Shown in pieces: positions 1 through 5,415 of a stretch of DNA of 5,432 nucleotides. This DNA is from an uncultured Veillonella sp. (GTDB lineage: Bacteria; Bacillota; Negativicutes; Veillonellales; Veillonellaceae). Where the stretch lies: contig CAKPSA010000077.1 in assembly GCA_934183145.1 (NCBI GenBank), positions 1 to 5,432 of the forward strand, in the 5' to 3' direction. Both the position numbers and the translations under genes were made by a program. Each line of letters begins with the position of its first letter. Positions within the stretch are counted from its first letter, which is position 1. The notes below the pieces were generated by a model. It did not search any database, had not been told where the DNA came from, and saw nothing but the letters and a program-made list of their open reading frames with translations.

Positions 1-219
1 CCAACTCGTTTATATGTAGCGGCTAAAAATATGTTGCATCGTTTAAATCGAAATAGTAATGCCGAAGAAGTTCATCATTTCATTGAATTCCTTACATTGT
101 ATCCTGGTGATTTACGGGTAGCAGTTATGAAAGACTTGCGTAATACATACGAACGTGTTTACGCCTATGCTATTGAAGATGATTTATTCGTAGATACCTT
201 CTTTGAAACACAAAAGTAA
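1..219 (+). CDS. C-terminal end of a probable MoxR-type AAA+ ATPase (5' partial)
   Basis: The reading frame is open from base 1 and ends in TAA at 217-219, giving 72 residues of a protein whose start lies outside the window. An in-frame ATG at 31 has no Shine-Dalgarno sequence, so it is an internal methionine. The visible part is helical and charged, with a segment reading LYPGDLRVAVMKDLRN and the ending VDTFFETQK. No Walker A, Walker B or sensor motif falls inside the window, so the ATPase assignment rests mainly on context: VWA proteins of the type encoded next (93 nt downstream, same strand) are commonly paired with a MoxR-like AAA+ ATPase immediately upstream. In such pairs the ATPase is thought to act as a chaperone or remodelling machine with the VWA protein as adaptor. 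Coding is certain; the family is an inference. Confidence 0.6.
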   Translation, partial: PTRLYVAAKNMLHRLNRNSNAEEVHHFIEFLTLYPGDLRVAVMKDLRNTYERVYAYAIEDDLFVDTFFETQK

Positions 220-245
220 TTCTATTTAGATTGGTAACAATAGTT

Positions 246-277
246 TTACCTAATGATGTATGTATAACATAAGGTAA
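246..277. repeat. Imperfect inverted repeat between the ATPase and VWA genes
   Basis: TTACCTAATG (246-255) and CATAAGGTAA (268-277) pair over 10 positions with one A/A mismatch, leaving a 12-nt loop. It lies 27 nt after the upstream stop codon and about 24 nt before the ribosome binding site of the VWA gene. No T-tract follows on either strand, so it does not look like a standard intrinsic terminator. It could be an mRNA processing or stabilising hairpin, a weak attenuator, or an operator. No convincing -35/-10 pair was seen in this gap. Confidence 0.4.
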
Positions 278-300
278 TTAATATATAGTTTTAGAAAGAA

Positions 301-308
301 AAAGGAGG
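301..308 (+). promoter_or_regulatory. Strong Shine-Dalgarno site for the VWA gene
   Basis: AAAGGAGG lies just upstream of two adjacent ATG codons at 313 and 316. From GGAGG (304-308) the spacer is 4 nt to the first ATG and 7 nt to the second. The second therefore has the more usual spacing and may be the main start; the protein would differ by one Met. Confidence 0.75.
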
Positions 309-312
309 TGGA

Positions 313-1959
313 ATGATGCAACGAAATTTAGATAAAGATGATATTCGCGACGCCTCTGATTTACTCACCCATATAGATGGATGGGAGAAAACAGGGGCCT
401 ACGATGAAAAGGCCATCGAAGCTCTTGATCGCTGGCATGCAAAGCGAGAGCGTATTCATCGTGAAGCGGAGGCCTTATATACGCAAATCTATGCTGCTTA
501 CGAAGCCTATGTAGATAGTTATGAAGCCCAACATCATAGCATGGAACCACAACGGATAGCAGCAGATATGATGAATCATAATATGTCAGATAGTCATATA
601 GGGACCATAGGCCGTGCCCTAGACGAGATGCAGGTAGAAGGTACAGACCTTGCTGTTATGCAGCAGGCAGTGATGACACCTGCTTATGAGCAACGGTTGT
701 GGAATATTCTACATGATGTGAATAGCTTATTACTTGAAGAGGACCAATTCTTTGGTTATTTCTATTTGCAAATGGCTCATCGCATTCGCTTTGACATGAC
801 CAGTGCCTTTGGTATTAATTTAAAACAAGGTGGCTATGTATTATACGTCAATCCTTTCATCTTATTACGCCAACCGCCAGATGTAATGAAGGATGGTATT
901 AAGCGTGAGATCCTGCATATCATTTCTGCCCATTTGATGCGGGTAAAAGCATTGAGCCAAAGTTTTAATAAAACGGCCGTACATATGGCTATGGACATGG
1001 TAGTGAATGACTATTTAGAATATGTTGATCGTGATGCAGTTACTGTAGCCAATGTAAATGAACGTTTTGGATTGATGCTCAAACGATTCCGCACCATTGA
1101 GTACTATGCGAAAGCCATTGATAAGGCAATGAAGGAAAAACCTGAACTCTTTGTACCAGTAGACAATTCTGATACGGCTGTGGCTATGGAGTTTGATCCT
1201 CAAACGAGTCATGATATTTGGGATGAATCCGACTCGATCGATACAGATACGATGGACCAAATTACAGAACGCTATATCAACGAGGCCTCAAAAGGTGATA
1301 TGGAAGGGTATGTTAAAAGTCTTATTGATACATTCCAGAAGACACGCCGTGCTTTACCATGGTATTTTTACCTTAAAAAGCTGATGGGCAAGGTTGCGAG
1401 CGGGTACAAAAAGACGACGATGCGCCGCAATCGTCGTCAGCCAGAGCGCTTGGAGTTATCTGGTACCTTGCGTCAACATAAGGCCAATGTGTGGGTCGCT
1501 CTTGATATGAGTGGTAGTATTACGGACGCAGAGTTTACGAACGCATTAGAACAAGTACTACAAATTGTACACGCTTATAATCATCGTATCACTGTTGTAG
1601 AATGTGATAATGAGGTGCGCCGTACGTATACGATGGAATCTGTAAAAGATGTAAAACCTCGCCTTGATGTGCGCGGTGCTACAGCGTTTTCGCCAGTGTT
1701 TGCATTAGCTAATCAGAATCGTGTAGATCTACTAGTATACTTCACGGATGGCAAAGGTGAGGAACGTCTGCGTGAAGCTCCTAGGGGCTATAAGGTTTTG
1801 TGGGTCCTTACCGGTGAAAACCCTCAATTATCTTTACATAATCCATACGGTATGGTTCGCGAGCTGGGCTATGTAGGTGTGGATGAAACACAGGATATAG
1901 ACGAATTCGTACGCATGTCTAATCGTGGGGGATTCTCCATGGCGAACCAAGAGATATAG
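313..1959 (+). CDS. VWA domain protein with N-terminal putative metallopeptidase-like domain (DUF2201 / COG3864 type)
   Basis: This 548-residue cytosolic protein has no signal peptide or membrane segment. Residues about 1-130 are helical and charged. Residues about 130-360 resemble the DUF2201 N-terminal 'putative metallopeptidase' domain: a REILHIISAH motif (198-207) is followed by AMDMVVND (226-233), matching the family pattern HExxHxxxxH ... AxDxxxN. The first motif position is Arg198 (codon CGT at 904-906) rather than His, so zinc hydrolysis is doubtful. An acidic stretch (about 295-316) and a very basic one (about 366-392, including RRNRR) lead into a VWA-like domain from about 392. That domain has an intact MIDAS: DMSGS (398-402), Thr457 in RGATAFS, and Asp479 in YFTDG. 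It probably works with the AAA+ ATPase encoded upstream, by analogy with MoxR/VWA pairs such as RavA-ViaA or CoxD-CoxE. The substrate is unknown. Domain assignment is confident; function is inferred. Confidence 0.85.
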   Translation: MMQRNLDKDDIRDASDLLTHIDGWEKTGAYDEKAIEALDRWHAKRERIHREAEALYTQIYAAYEAYVDSYEAQHHSMEPQRIAADMMNHNMSDSHIGTIGRALDEMQVEGTDLAVMQQAVMTPAYEQRLWNILHDVNSLLLEEDQFFGYFYLQMAHRIRFDMTSAFGINLKQGGYVLYVNPFILLRQPPDVMKDGIKREILHIISAHLMRVKALSQSFNKTAVHMAMDMVVNDYLEYVDRDAVTVANVNERFGLMLKRFRTIEYYAKAIDKAMKEKPELFVPVDNSDTAVAMEFDPQTSHDIWDESDSIDTDTMDQITERYINEASKGDMEGYVKSLIDTFQKTRRALPWYFYLKKLMGKVASGYKKTTMRRNRRQPERLELSGTLRQHKANVWVALDMSGSITDAEFTNALEQVLQIVHAYNHRITVVECDNEVRRTYTMESVKDVKPRLDVRGATAFSPVFALANQNRVDLLVYFTDGKGEERLREAPRGYKVLWVLTGENPQLSLHNPYGMVRELGYVGVDETQDIDEFVRMSNRGGFSMANQEI

Positions 1960-2026
1960 TCCTTATTTTTTATATACATATGGATACATCTTGGATTTGT
2001 AATGGGGCTTGTTTGTAAAAGAATAT

Positions 2027-2063
2027 AAAAAATGACGCAATTCATTGGAATTGCGTCATTTCT
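2027..2063. terminator. Bidirectional intrinsic terminator between convergent genes
   Basis: A perfect 14-bp stem (AAATGACGCAATTC at 2030-2043 with its complement at 2048-2061) closes a 4-nt ATTG loop. On the minus strand the stem runs into six T residues (complement of A 2027-2032), a good terminator for the hydrolase gene ending at 2086. On the plus strand the tail is only TTTCT, so termination of the VWA transcript there is probably weaker. The plus-strand gene ends 67 nt before the tract. Confidence 0.88.
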
Positions 2064-2085
2064 ATGTAATTAATATTCTATTACA

Positions 2086-2763
2086 TTAGCTATTAAGTTC
2101 GATAGAAGAACCTGGATCGATGATAAGCGCTGTTTGGTTGTATTTACCTTCTACTAAGCTTGTAAATACGCCTGGTTCACGGTCGATTACAGGCCATGTT
2201 TTGTAGTGAATTGGAATGGAGATACGAGCTTTTACATAAGAAGCAGCTAGGGCAGCATCTTCAACGCCCATTGTGAAGTTATCACCGATAGGGAGCAAAG
2301 CATAGTCGATATCGCCAAAGCGATTTAATAATTTCATATCGCTAAAGAGTGCTGTATCACCTGCGAAGTATACAATATCTCCGTAGAAATCTACGATACA
2401 ACCGGCTGCATGACCACCTGGAACACCAGCACCATGGAAGGCTGGTACTATGCGAACAGAACCGAATTCAAAGTCAAATTTGCCGCCTAAATGCATAGCA
2501 TGAGCGCGACAACCAGCAGCGGCTGCTTTACCGGCTACCTCAGCTGTAGAGATAACGAGTGCATCATTTGCTTTAGCGATGAATTCTGTATCGCCATAAT
2601 GGTCATCGTGACCGTGGCTAACAAAGATATATTGGCATTTAATATCTTCTTTTTTAGCTTTGTCCCATGTATTACCAGTTAAGAATGGGTCAAAAATCAT
2701 GGATACATCACCGCGTGTGAGCATAAAGCAAGCGTGACCAAAATAAGTTAGTTTTGTTTTCAT
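2086..2763 (-). CDS. UPF0173 metal-dependent hydrolase (metallo-beta-lactamase fold, UlaG-like)
   Basis: The product is 225 residues, the usual size for UPF0173. It carries the metal-binding set of the metallo-beta-lactamase superfamily: SHGHDDH (His50, His52, Asp54, His55), His110 in PAFHG, Asp136 in FAGDT, and His186 in IPIHYKTWP. The opening KLTYFGHACF and the IFDPFLTGN segment are typical of this branch, which includes the L-ascorbate-6-phosphate lactonase UlaG. The natural substrate of UPF0173 proteins is not established, and no ascorbate-use genes are nearby. The protein is predicted to be cytosolic and to bind two metal ions, Zn or Mn. A start eight codons upstream (ATG at 2787) is possible, but the Shine-Dalgarno sequence lies downstream of it and is well spaced for the ATG at 2763, where family members also begin. 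The gene is monocistronic here, convergent with the VWA gene and divergent from moaC. Confidence 0.92.
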   Translation of the reverse strand: MKTKLTYFGHACFMLTRGDVSMIFDPFLTGNTWDKAKKEDIKCQYIFVSHGHDDHYGDTEFIAKANDALVISTAEVAGKAAAAGCRAHAMHLGGKFDFEFGSVRIVPAFHGAGVPGGHAAGCIVDFYGDIVYFAGDTALFSDMKLLNRFGDIDYALLPIGDNFTMGVEDAALAASYVKARISIPIHYKTWPVIDREPGVFTSLVEGKYNQTALIIDPGSSIELNS

Positions 2764-2770
2764 AGGAACA

Positions 2771-2781
2771 CTTCCTTCCTT
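2771..2781 (-). promoter_or_regulatory. Shine-Dalgarno region that decides the hydrolase start
   Basis: Read on the minus strand, AAGGAAGGAAG lies 7 nt before the ATG at 2763 and contains two overlapping GGAAG-type anti-16S matches. Nothing similar precedes the in-frame ATG at 2787, so the downstream start is preferred. The 3' copy AGGAA (2776-2772) is complementary to TTCCT (2768-2764) directly before the start codon and could form a small 5-bp hairpin. Confidence 0.7.
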
Positions 2782-2787
2782 ATACAT

Positions 2788-2871
2788 ATAAATCTTAATT
2801 CTATTGTATAATATAACTAATGAAAATAAAACTATTGATGATAATTTATGCAGAATTAGTAAGGATATATT
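2788..2871. promoter_or_regulatory. AT-rich divergent intergenic region with candidate -10 boxes
   Basis: This gap must hold the promoters for the minus-strand hydrolase and for plus-strand moaC, unless the moaC promoter overlaps the hydrolase 5' end. A perfect TATAAT occurs at 2807-2812 on the plus strand. Its best -35 partner (TACATA, 2783-2788, 18-bp spacer) matches consensus at only three positions. The same run read on the minus strand gives TATATT or TATTAT (2815-2808), again without a good -35. The start sites of the two transcripts could therefore lie close together. The moaC ribosome site AAGGA (2861-2865) is 6 nt from its ATG. Confidence 0.45.
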
Positions 2872-3384
2872 ATGGATTTAACACATTTTGACCAAGACGG
2901 TAATGCTTGGATGGTAGATGTATCTGATAAGGATATTACCTCTCGTACAGCCGTCGCAGAAGGGTTCATAGCTATCAATGATGCCATTTATGATCGCATT
3001 GCTGCAGGCACTATGAAAAAGGGCGATGTTCTTAGTGTAGCGCAACTAGCCGCTATTATGGGGGCTAAGCAAACGAGTAATTTAATTCCTCTGTGCCATC
3101 CATTGGCACTCACAAAGGTTGAGGTGCATTGCACCTTAGTAGATGGTGAAAGCCCTGCTTGCACCGATGAAAATCATAATAAGGCTGTCAAGGTTCGTGC
3201 TACCGTTAAAACAACGGGAAAAACGGGCGTTGAAATGGAAGCCCTTACAGCTGTTCAAGTGGGATTACTCACTGTATACGATATGTGTAAGGCCATCGAT
3301 AAAGGCATGATTATGGGCCCTACCTATCTCGTAGAAAAAGAAGGCGGGAAAAGTGGACATTTTGTGCGTTCCTTTGTAGAATAA
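2872..3384 (+). CDS. moaC: Cyclic pyranopterin monophosphate synthase MoaC
   Basis: MoaC converts 3',8-cyclo-7,8-dihydro-GTP, made by MoaA, to cyclic pyranopterin monophosphate in the first stage of molybdenum cofactor synthesis. The 170-residue product is collinear with the family: [18 protein letters not shown] near the N-terminus, TAVAEG (26-31), [12 protein letters not shown] (49-60), the signature LIPLCHPL (71-78, His76), [13 protein letters not shown] (115-127, with Glu121 and Glu123), YDMCKA (136-141, Asp137 and Lys140) and GGKSGH (158-163). These include the residues known to be catalytic in the E. coli enzyme (Lys, His, Glu, Asp, Lys). Compared from memory with E. coli, the stretch between His76 and Glu121 is about ten residues longer, around [10 protein letters not shown] (90-99). 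The start is supported by AAGGA 6 nt upstream. It lies 28 nt before trmL, suggesting cotranscription. No other cofactor-synthesis gene is in the window. Confidence 0.96.
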   Translation: MDLTHFDQDGNAWMVDVSDKDITSRTAVAEGFIAINDAIYDRIAAGTMKKGDVLSVAQLAAIMGAKQTSNLIPLCHPLALTKVEVHCTLVDGESPACTDENHNKAVKVRATVKTTGKTGVEMEALTAVQVGLLTVYDMCKAIDKGMIMGPTYLVEKEGGKSGHFVRSFVE

Positions 3385-3412
3385 TATAGATATAAAGAAT
3401 AGGGGAACGAAA

Positions 3413-3898
3413 ATGGAAATAGTACTTTATGAGCCAGAAATCCCTGGCAATACAGGAAATATAGCGCGTTTATGCGCCGCTAATCATATGACCTTGCACC
3501 TAATTAAACCATTGGGCTTTTCTATCGATGATAAGCACGTAAAACGGGCTGGTCTCGACTATTGGCATTTGGTAGATGTACAGGTACATGAAAATATTCA
3601 AGAGTTGTATGCGAAATATCCTGATCGCAGATATTTCTACGCTACTACAAAGGCAAAGCATACCCACTCCGAGGTAAAGTATGAAATCGGAGATATGCTA
3701 GTCTTTGGTCCTGAATCAAGAGGCTTGCCTGAAAGCTTATTAGAAGGTGTTGAAGAAACATGCATTCGCATACCAATGGTAGATGAAGCGCGTTCTTTAA
3801 ACCTATCTAATGCAGTAGCTATCATAGCTTATGAAGCAATGCGGCAACTTGATTATCCTGATCTTAAGGCTGAAGGCAATTGGATTCAACCTAAATAA
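3413..3898 (+). CDS. trmL: tRNA (cytidine/uridine-34 2'-O) methyltransferase TrmL, SPOUT family
   Basis: TrmL transfers a methyl group from S-adenosylmethionine to the 2'-OH of the wobble nucleotide, in E. coli of the two tRNA-Leu isoacceptors CmAA and cmnm5UmAA. The 161-residue product has the typical length of this minimal SPOUT enzyme, which is a trefoil-knot domain acting as a dimer. Diagnostic motifs are EPEIPGNTGNIARLC (7-21), KRAGLDYW (44-51), the cofactor-binding LVFGPESRGLP (96-106), and IPMVDEARSLNLSNAVAI (120-137), which completes the knot. The start has AGGGGA (3401-3406) with a 6-nt spacer. It follows moaC by 28 nt and probably shares its transcript. No terminator was seen after it. 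Confidence 0.95.
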   Translation: MEIVLYEPEIPGNTGNIARLCAANHMTLHLIKPLGFSIDDKHVKRAGLDYWHLVDVQVHENIQELYAKYPDRRYFYATTKAKHTHSEVKYEIGDMLVFGPESRGLPESLLEGVEETCIRIPMVDEARSLNLSNAVAIIAYEAMRQLDYPDLKAEGNWIQPK

Positions 3899-4002
3899 AT
3901 ATACTTTCACCATTGAGAGATATACAATAAATATATGTTAGAAATCCTACCCAATCTACATGACAGGTAGCATTTTGACAGGTGTTGTTAGAGGAGGATA
4001 TT
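3899..4002 (+). other. Intergenic region between trmL and the YlbF-family gene, with a short direct repeat
   Basis: The 104-nt gap holds no recognisable terminator hairpin, so readthrough from trmL is likely. An 8-bp direct repeat TGACAGGT occurs at 3961-3968 and 3976-3983, a 15-bp period. A weak promoter-like pair TTGAGA (3913-3918) and TATGTT (3934-3939) has a 15-bp spacer, shorter than usual. CTACC (3947-3951) can pair with GGTAG (3966-3970), but only over 5 bp. Confidence 0.4.
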
Positions 4003-4004
4003 AT
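3975..4004 (+). promoter_or_regulatory. Consensus-like promoter overlapping the YlbF-family start codon
   Basis: TTGACA (3975-3980) is a perfect -35 and is followed after 18 bp by TATTAT (3999-4004). The -10 overlaps the ATG at 4003, so transcription would begin near 4011, inside the gene. Such a transcript could not express this gene from its ATG but could serve murB. The resemblance may be accidental, because the Shine-Dalgarno region and start codon occupy the same bases. Confidence 0.25.
3993..3997 (+). promoter_or_regulatory. Shine-Dalgarno site that decides the YlbF-family start
   Basis: GGAGG, within GAGGAGG (3991-3997), lies 5 nt before the ATG at 4003. The site sits inside the reading frame that would begin at the upstream GTG (3982), which argues against that earlier start. 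Confidence 0.8.
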
Positions 4005-4368
4005 GAACTACGATAAAGCTCATGATTTAGCTCACGCTATGCGTGAATCCGAAGAGTACAAAGAATTAATGGCTGCCCAAGAAGCTTTGAAAGCTGATGC
4101 AGTAGCAGCGGCGTTGGTACGCACATTTATGGCACAACAAATGCAATGGGAATACGCAAAGTTATCTGGTGCACCAGAAGCTGATGAATTGCAAAAGAAA
4201 CAAGAGGAAATGATGCCTCAAATTCAAGAAAATGCTGCAGCGGCTGCTTATTTACAAGCACAAATGCGTTGGAGCCAAATCTCTAATGATATTTATAAAA
4301 TCATTAGCGAACCAATCACTGAGGGGATGAAAGTGTTAGATCATGGCGAACAACAACCACAACATTGA
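4003..4368 (+). CDS. YlbF/YheA (UPF0342) family small helical protein
   Basis: The 121-residue product is predicted almost entirely helical and rich in Ala, Glu, Gln and Met, with no membrane segment. Its pattern resembles the YheA/UPF0342 branch of the YlbF/YmcA (Com_YlbF) superfamily: a start like YDKAHDLAHAMRESEEYKEL (3-22), a central charged helix (residues about 58-75), and AQMRWSQISNDIYKIISEPI near the C-terminus (86-105). YlbF and YmcA in Bacillus form a complex with YaaT that affects RNase Y-dependent mRNA processing and development. The role of YheA-like members is not established, so no function is assigned. The ATG at 4003 is chosen over an in-frame GTG at 3982 because of the well-spaced GAGGAGG. 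The last 26 nt overlap the start of murB in another frame, and the tail is Gln/His rich (GEQQPQH). Confidence 0.85.
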   Translation: MNYDKAHDLAHAMRESEEYKELMAAQEALKADAVAAALVRTFMAQQMQWEYAKLSGAPEADELQKKQEEMMPQIQENAAAAAYLQAQMRWSQISNDIYKIISEPITEGMKVLDHGEQQPQH

Positions 4369-5272
4369 GGCATTAAAAACTGCCTTATTAAAAGAATTAC
4401 CAAGTACACGTGTACGAGAGCAGGAGCTGCTTTGTAATCATACAACCTTTAAAATCGGTGGCCCTGCTGACTTATTTATTGAACCTACTACAATGGCTGA
4501 ATTGAGCTTTACGCTACGCACCATTCATGAACTTAAAGTGCCTGTAACTGTTATTGGTTGCGGTTCCAATATTTTGGTGAAAGACGGTGGTATTCGCGGC
4601 GCTGTTGTATCGGTTCGTCATATGACCCAAATCATGGATTGCAATGATAATGTATTATGCATTGGTTCTGGGTATATGTTAAAAGATGCGTCTGAATTTG
4701 CCTGGGAAAATGGTCTATCTGGTCTTGAGTTTGCCATTGGTATTCCAGGAACATTGGGCGGTGCTGTATTTATGAATGCAGGTGCTTATGACGGGGAAAT
4801 GAGCCATGTAGTTACATCAGTACTAGCTGTAGATTTTGAGGGCAATATTAAGGAATACGATGCATCTCATTTAGATTTTGCATATCGTCACAGCGTATTC
4901 CACGATAACCATGAGGTTATTGGTGAAGTAGTTATGACACTAAAACCAGGCGACAAGGATGCTATCAAGGCGCGTATGGATGAGTTAACAGAAAAACGCG
5001 AATCCAAGCAACCTTTGGAATATGCTAGTGCAGGTTCTACCTTTAAGCGCCCACCAGGGTACTTTGCAGGTACCTTGATTGAACAAACAGGCCTAAAGGG
5101 GTTGTCTGTAGGTGATGCGCAAGTGTCCCACAAACATGCGGGATTTGTTATCAATACTGGTAGTGCTAGTGCGAAGGATGTACTGGACTTGATTAGTGAA
5201 GTGCAACGTCGTGTATATGATCAACACGGTGTGCATCTCGAACCAGAAGTACGCATGATTGGTGAAGACTAA
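4343..5272 (+). CDS. murB: UDP-N-acetylenolpyruvoylglucosamine reductase MurB
   Basis: MurB is the cytosolic FAD enzyme that uses NADPH to reduce UDP-GlcNAc-enolpyruvate to UDP-MurNAc, the second committed step of peptidoglycan synthesis. The 309-residue product matches the shorter type II form found in Bacillus and Staphylococcus. FAD-binding features are TTFKIGGPADLFIEP (34-48), VIGCGSNILVKDGGIRG (70-86) and GLEFAIGIPGTLGGAVFMNAGA (127-148, the last stretch typical of the flavin pocket). YRHSVF (181-186) supplies the conserved Arg182. The C-terminal domain has AGSTFKRP (230-237), with the proton-donor Ser232, and LEPEVRMIG (299-307), with catalytic Glu302. The start at 4343 overlaps the upstream gene by 26 nt. 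An in-frame TAG at 4337-4339 rules out an earlier start, and no well-spaced Shine-Dalgarno sequence is present (GAGGGG at 4321-4326 is 16 nt away). Translational coupling is therefore likely. An intrinsic terminator follows. Confidence 0.96.
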   Translation: MANNNHNIEALKTALLKELPSTRVREQELLCNHTTFKIGGPADLFIEPTTMAELSFTLRTIHELKVPVTVIGCGSNILVKDGGIRGAVVSVRHMTQIMDCNDNVLCIGSGYMLKDASEFAWENGLSGLEFAIGIPGTLGGAVFMNAGAYDGEMSHVVTSVLAVDFEGNIKEYDASHLDFAYRHSVFHDNHEVIGEVVMTLKPGDKDAIKARMDELTEKRESKQPLEYASAGSTFKRPPGYFAGTLIEQTGLKGLSVGDAQVSHKHAGFVINTGSASAKDVLDLISEVQRRVYDQHGVHLEPEVRMIGED

Positions 5273-5292
5273 TACCAACTAAATACTAATAC

Positions 5293-5355
5293 AAGATTTC
5301 TTATGTAACGTAACTCTTTTTTGGAGCTGACGGATTCATAAGAAATCTTTTTTTT
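5293..5355 (+). terminator. Intrinsic terminator after murB
   Basis: A perfect 13-bp stem joins AAGATTTCTTATG (5293-5305) to CATAAGAAATCTT (5337-5349). It runs into a T-tract (5348-5355, six T after the stem). The 31-nt apical region can fold further: CGT (5309-5311) pairs with ACG (5330-5332), and ACTC (5313-5316) pairs with GAG plus T (5324-5326, 5328) around a bulged C. The whole therefore forms one long interrupted hairpin. It lies about 20 nt after the murB stop codon and ends the plus-strand run. Confidence 0.93.
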
Positions 5356-5363
5356 CAGTATTT

Positions 5364-5393
5364 TTGACTTTTTTCTATAGACTGCGTTATAAT
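5364..5393 (+). promoter_or_regulatory. Near-consensus sigma-70/SigA promoter for a gene beyond the window
   Basis: TTGACT (5364-5369) and a perfect TATAAT (5388-5393) are separated by 18 bp. The promoter follows the murB terminator directly, so it most likely starts a new transcription unit rightwards, with initiation near 5400. No start codon with a ribosome binding site is seen before the window ends. Confidence 0.75.
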
Positions 5394-5399
5394 TAACTG

Positions 5400-5415
5400 T
5401 TGCCAATTTTGGGAA
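5400..5415. repeat. Short inverted repeat at the expected transcription start
   Basis: TTGCCAA (5400-5406) and TTGGGAA (5409-5415) form a dyad with a 2-bp centre and one mismatched pair (G5402/G5413). It overlaps the expected start of the preceding promoter, a position from which a repressor could act. It is short and could be chance. Confidence 0.3.

Noticed and set aside
31..219. A separate 62-codon gene starting at the ATG at 31
   Set aside because: The frame is open to the window edge and no Shine-Dalgarno sequence precedes the ATG, so it is the end of a longer gene.
1015..1260. Minus-strand open frame of 81 codons inside the VWA gene
   Set aside because: It lies wholly within a well-supported gene on the other strand, has no recognisable motifs, and its composition looks like a shadow of that gene.
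2764..2787. Upstream ATG for the UPF0173 hydrolase
   Set aside because: It has no ribosome binding site, while the one present lies between it and the ATG at 2763; the shorter form matches the family's usual N-terminus.
3899..3960. Possible terminator after trmL
   Set aside because: Only very short AT-rich pairings are available and there is no GC-bearing stem or T-tract.
3982..4002. GTG start giving seven extra residues to the YlbF-family protein
   Set aside because: The GAGGAGG site lies inside this extension and is correctly spaced for the ATG at 4003; family members begin near that ATG.
4888..5278. Two overlapping minus-strand open frames opposite the end of murB
   Set aside because: They sit opposite conserved MurB coding sequence, match no known family, and a good terminator and promoter of the opposite orientation flank them.
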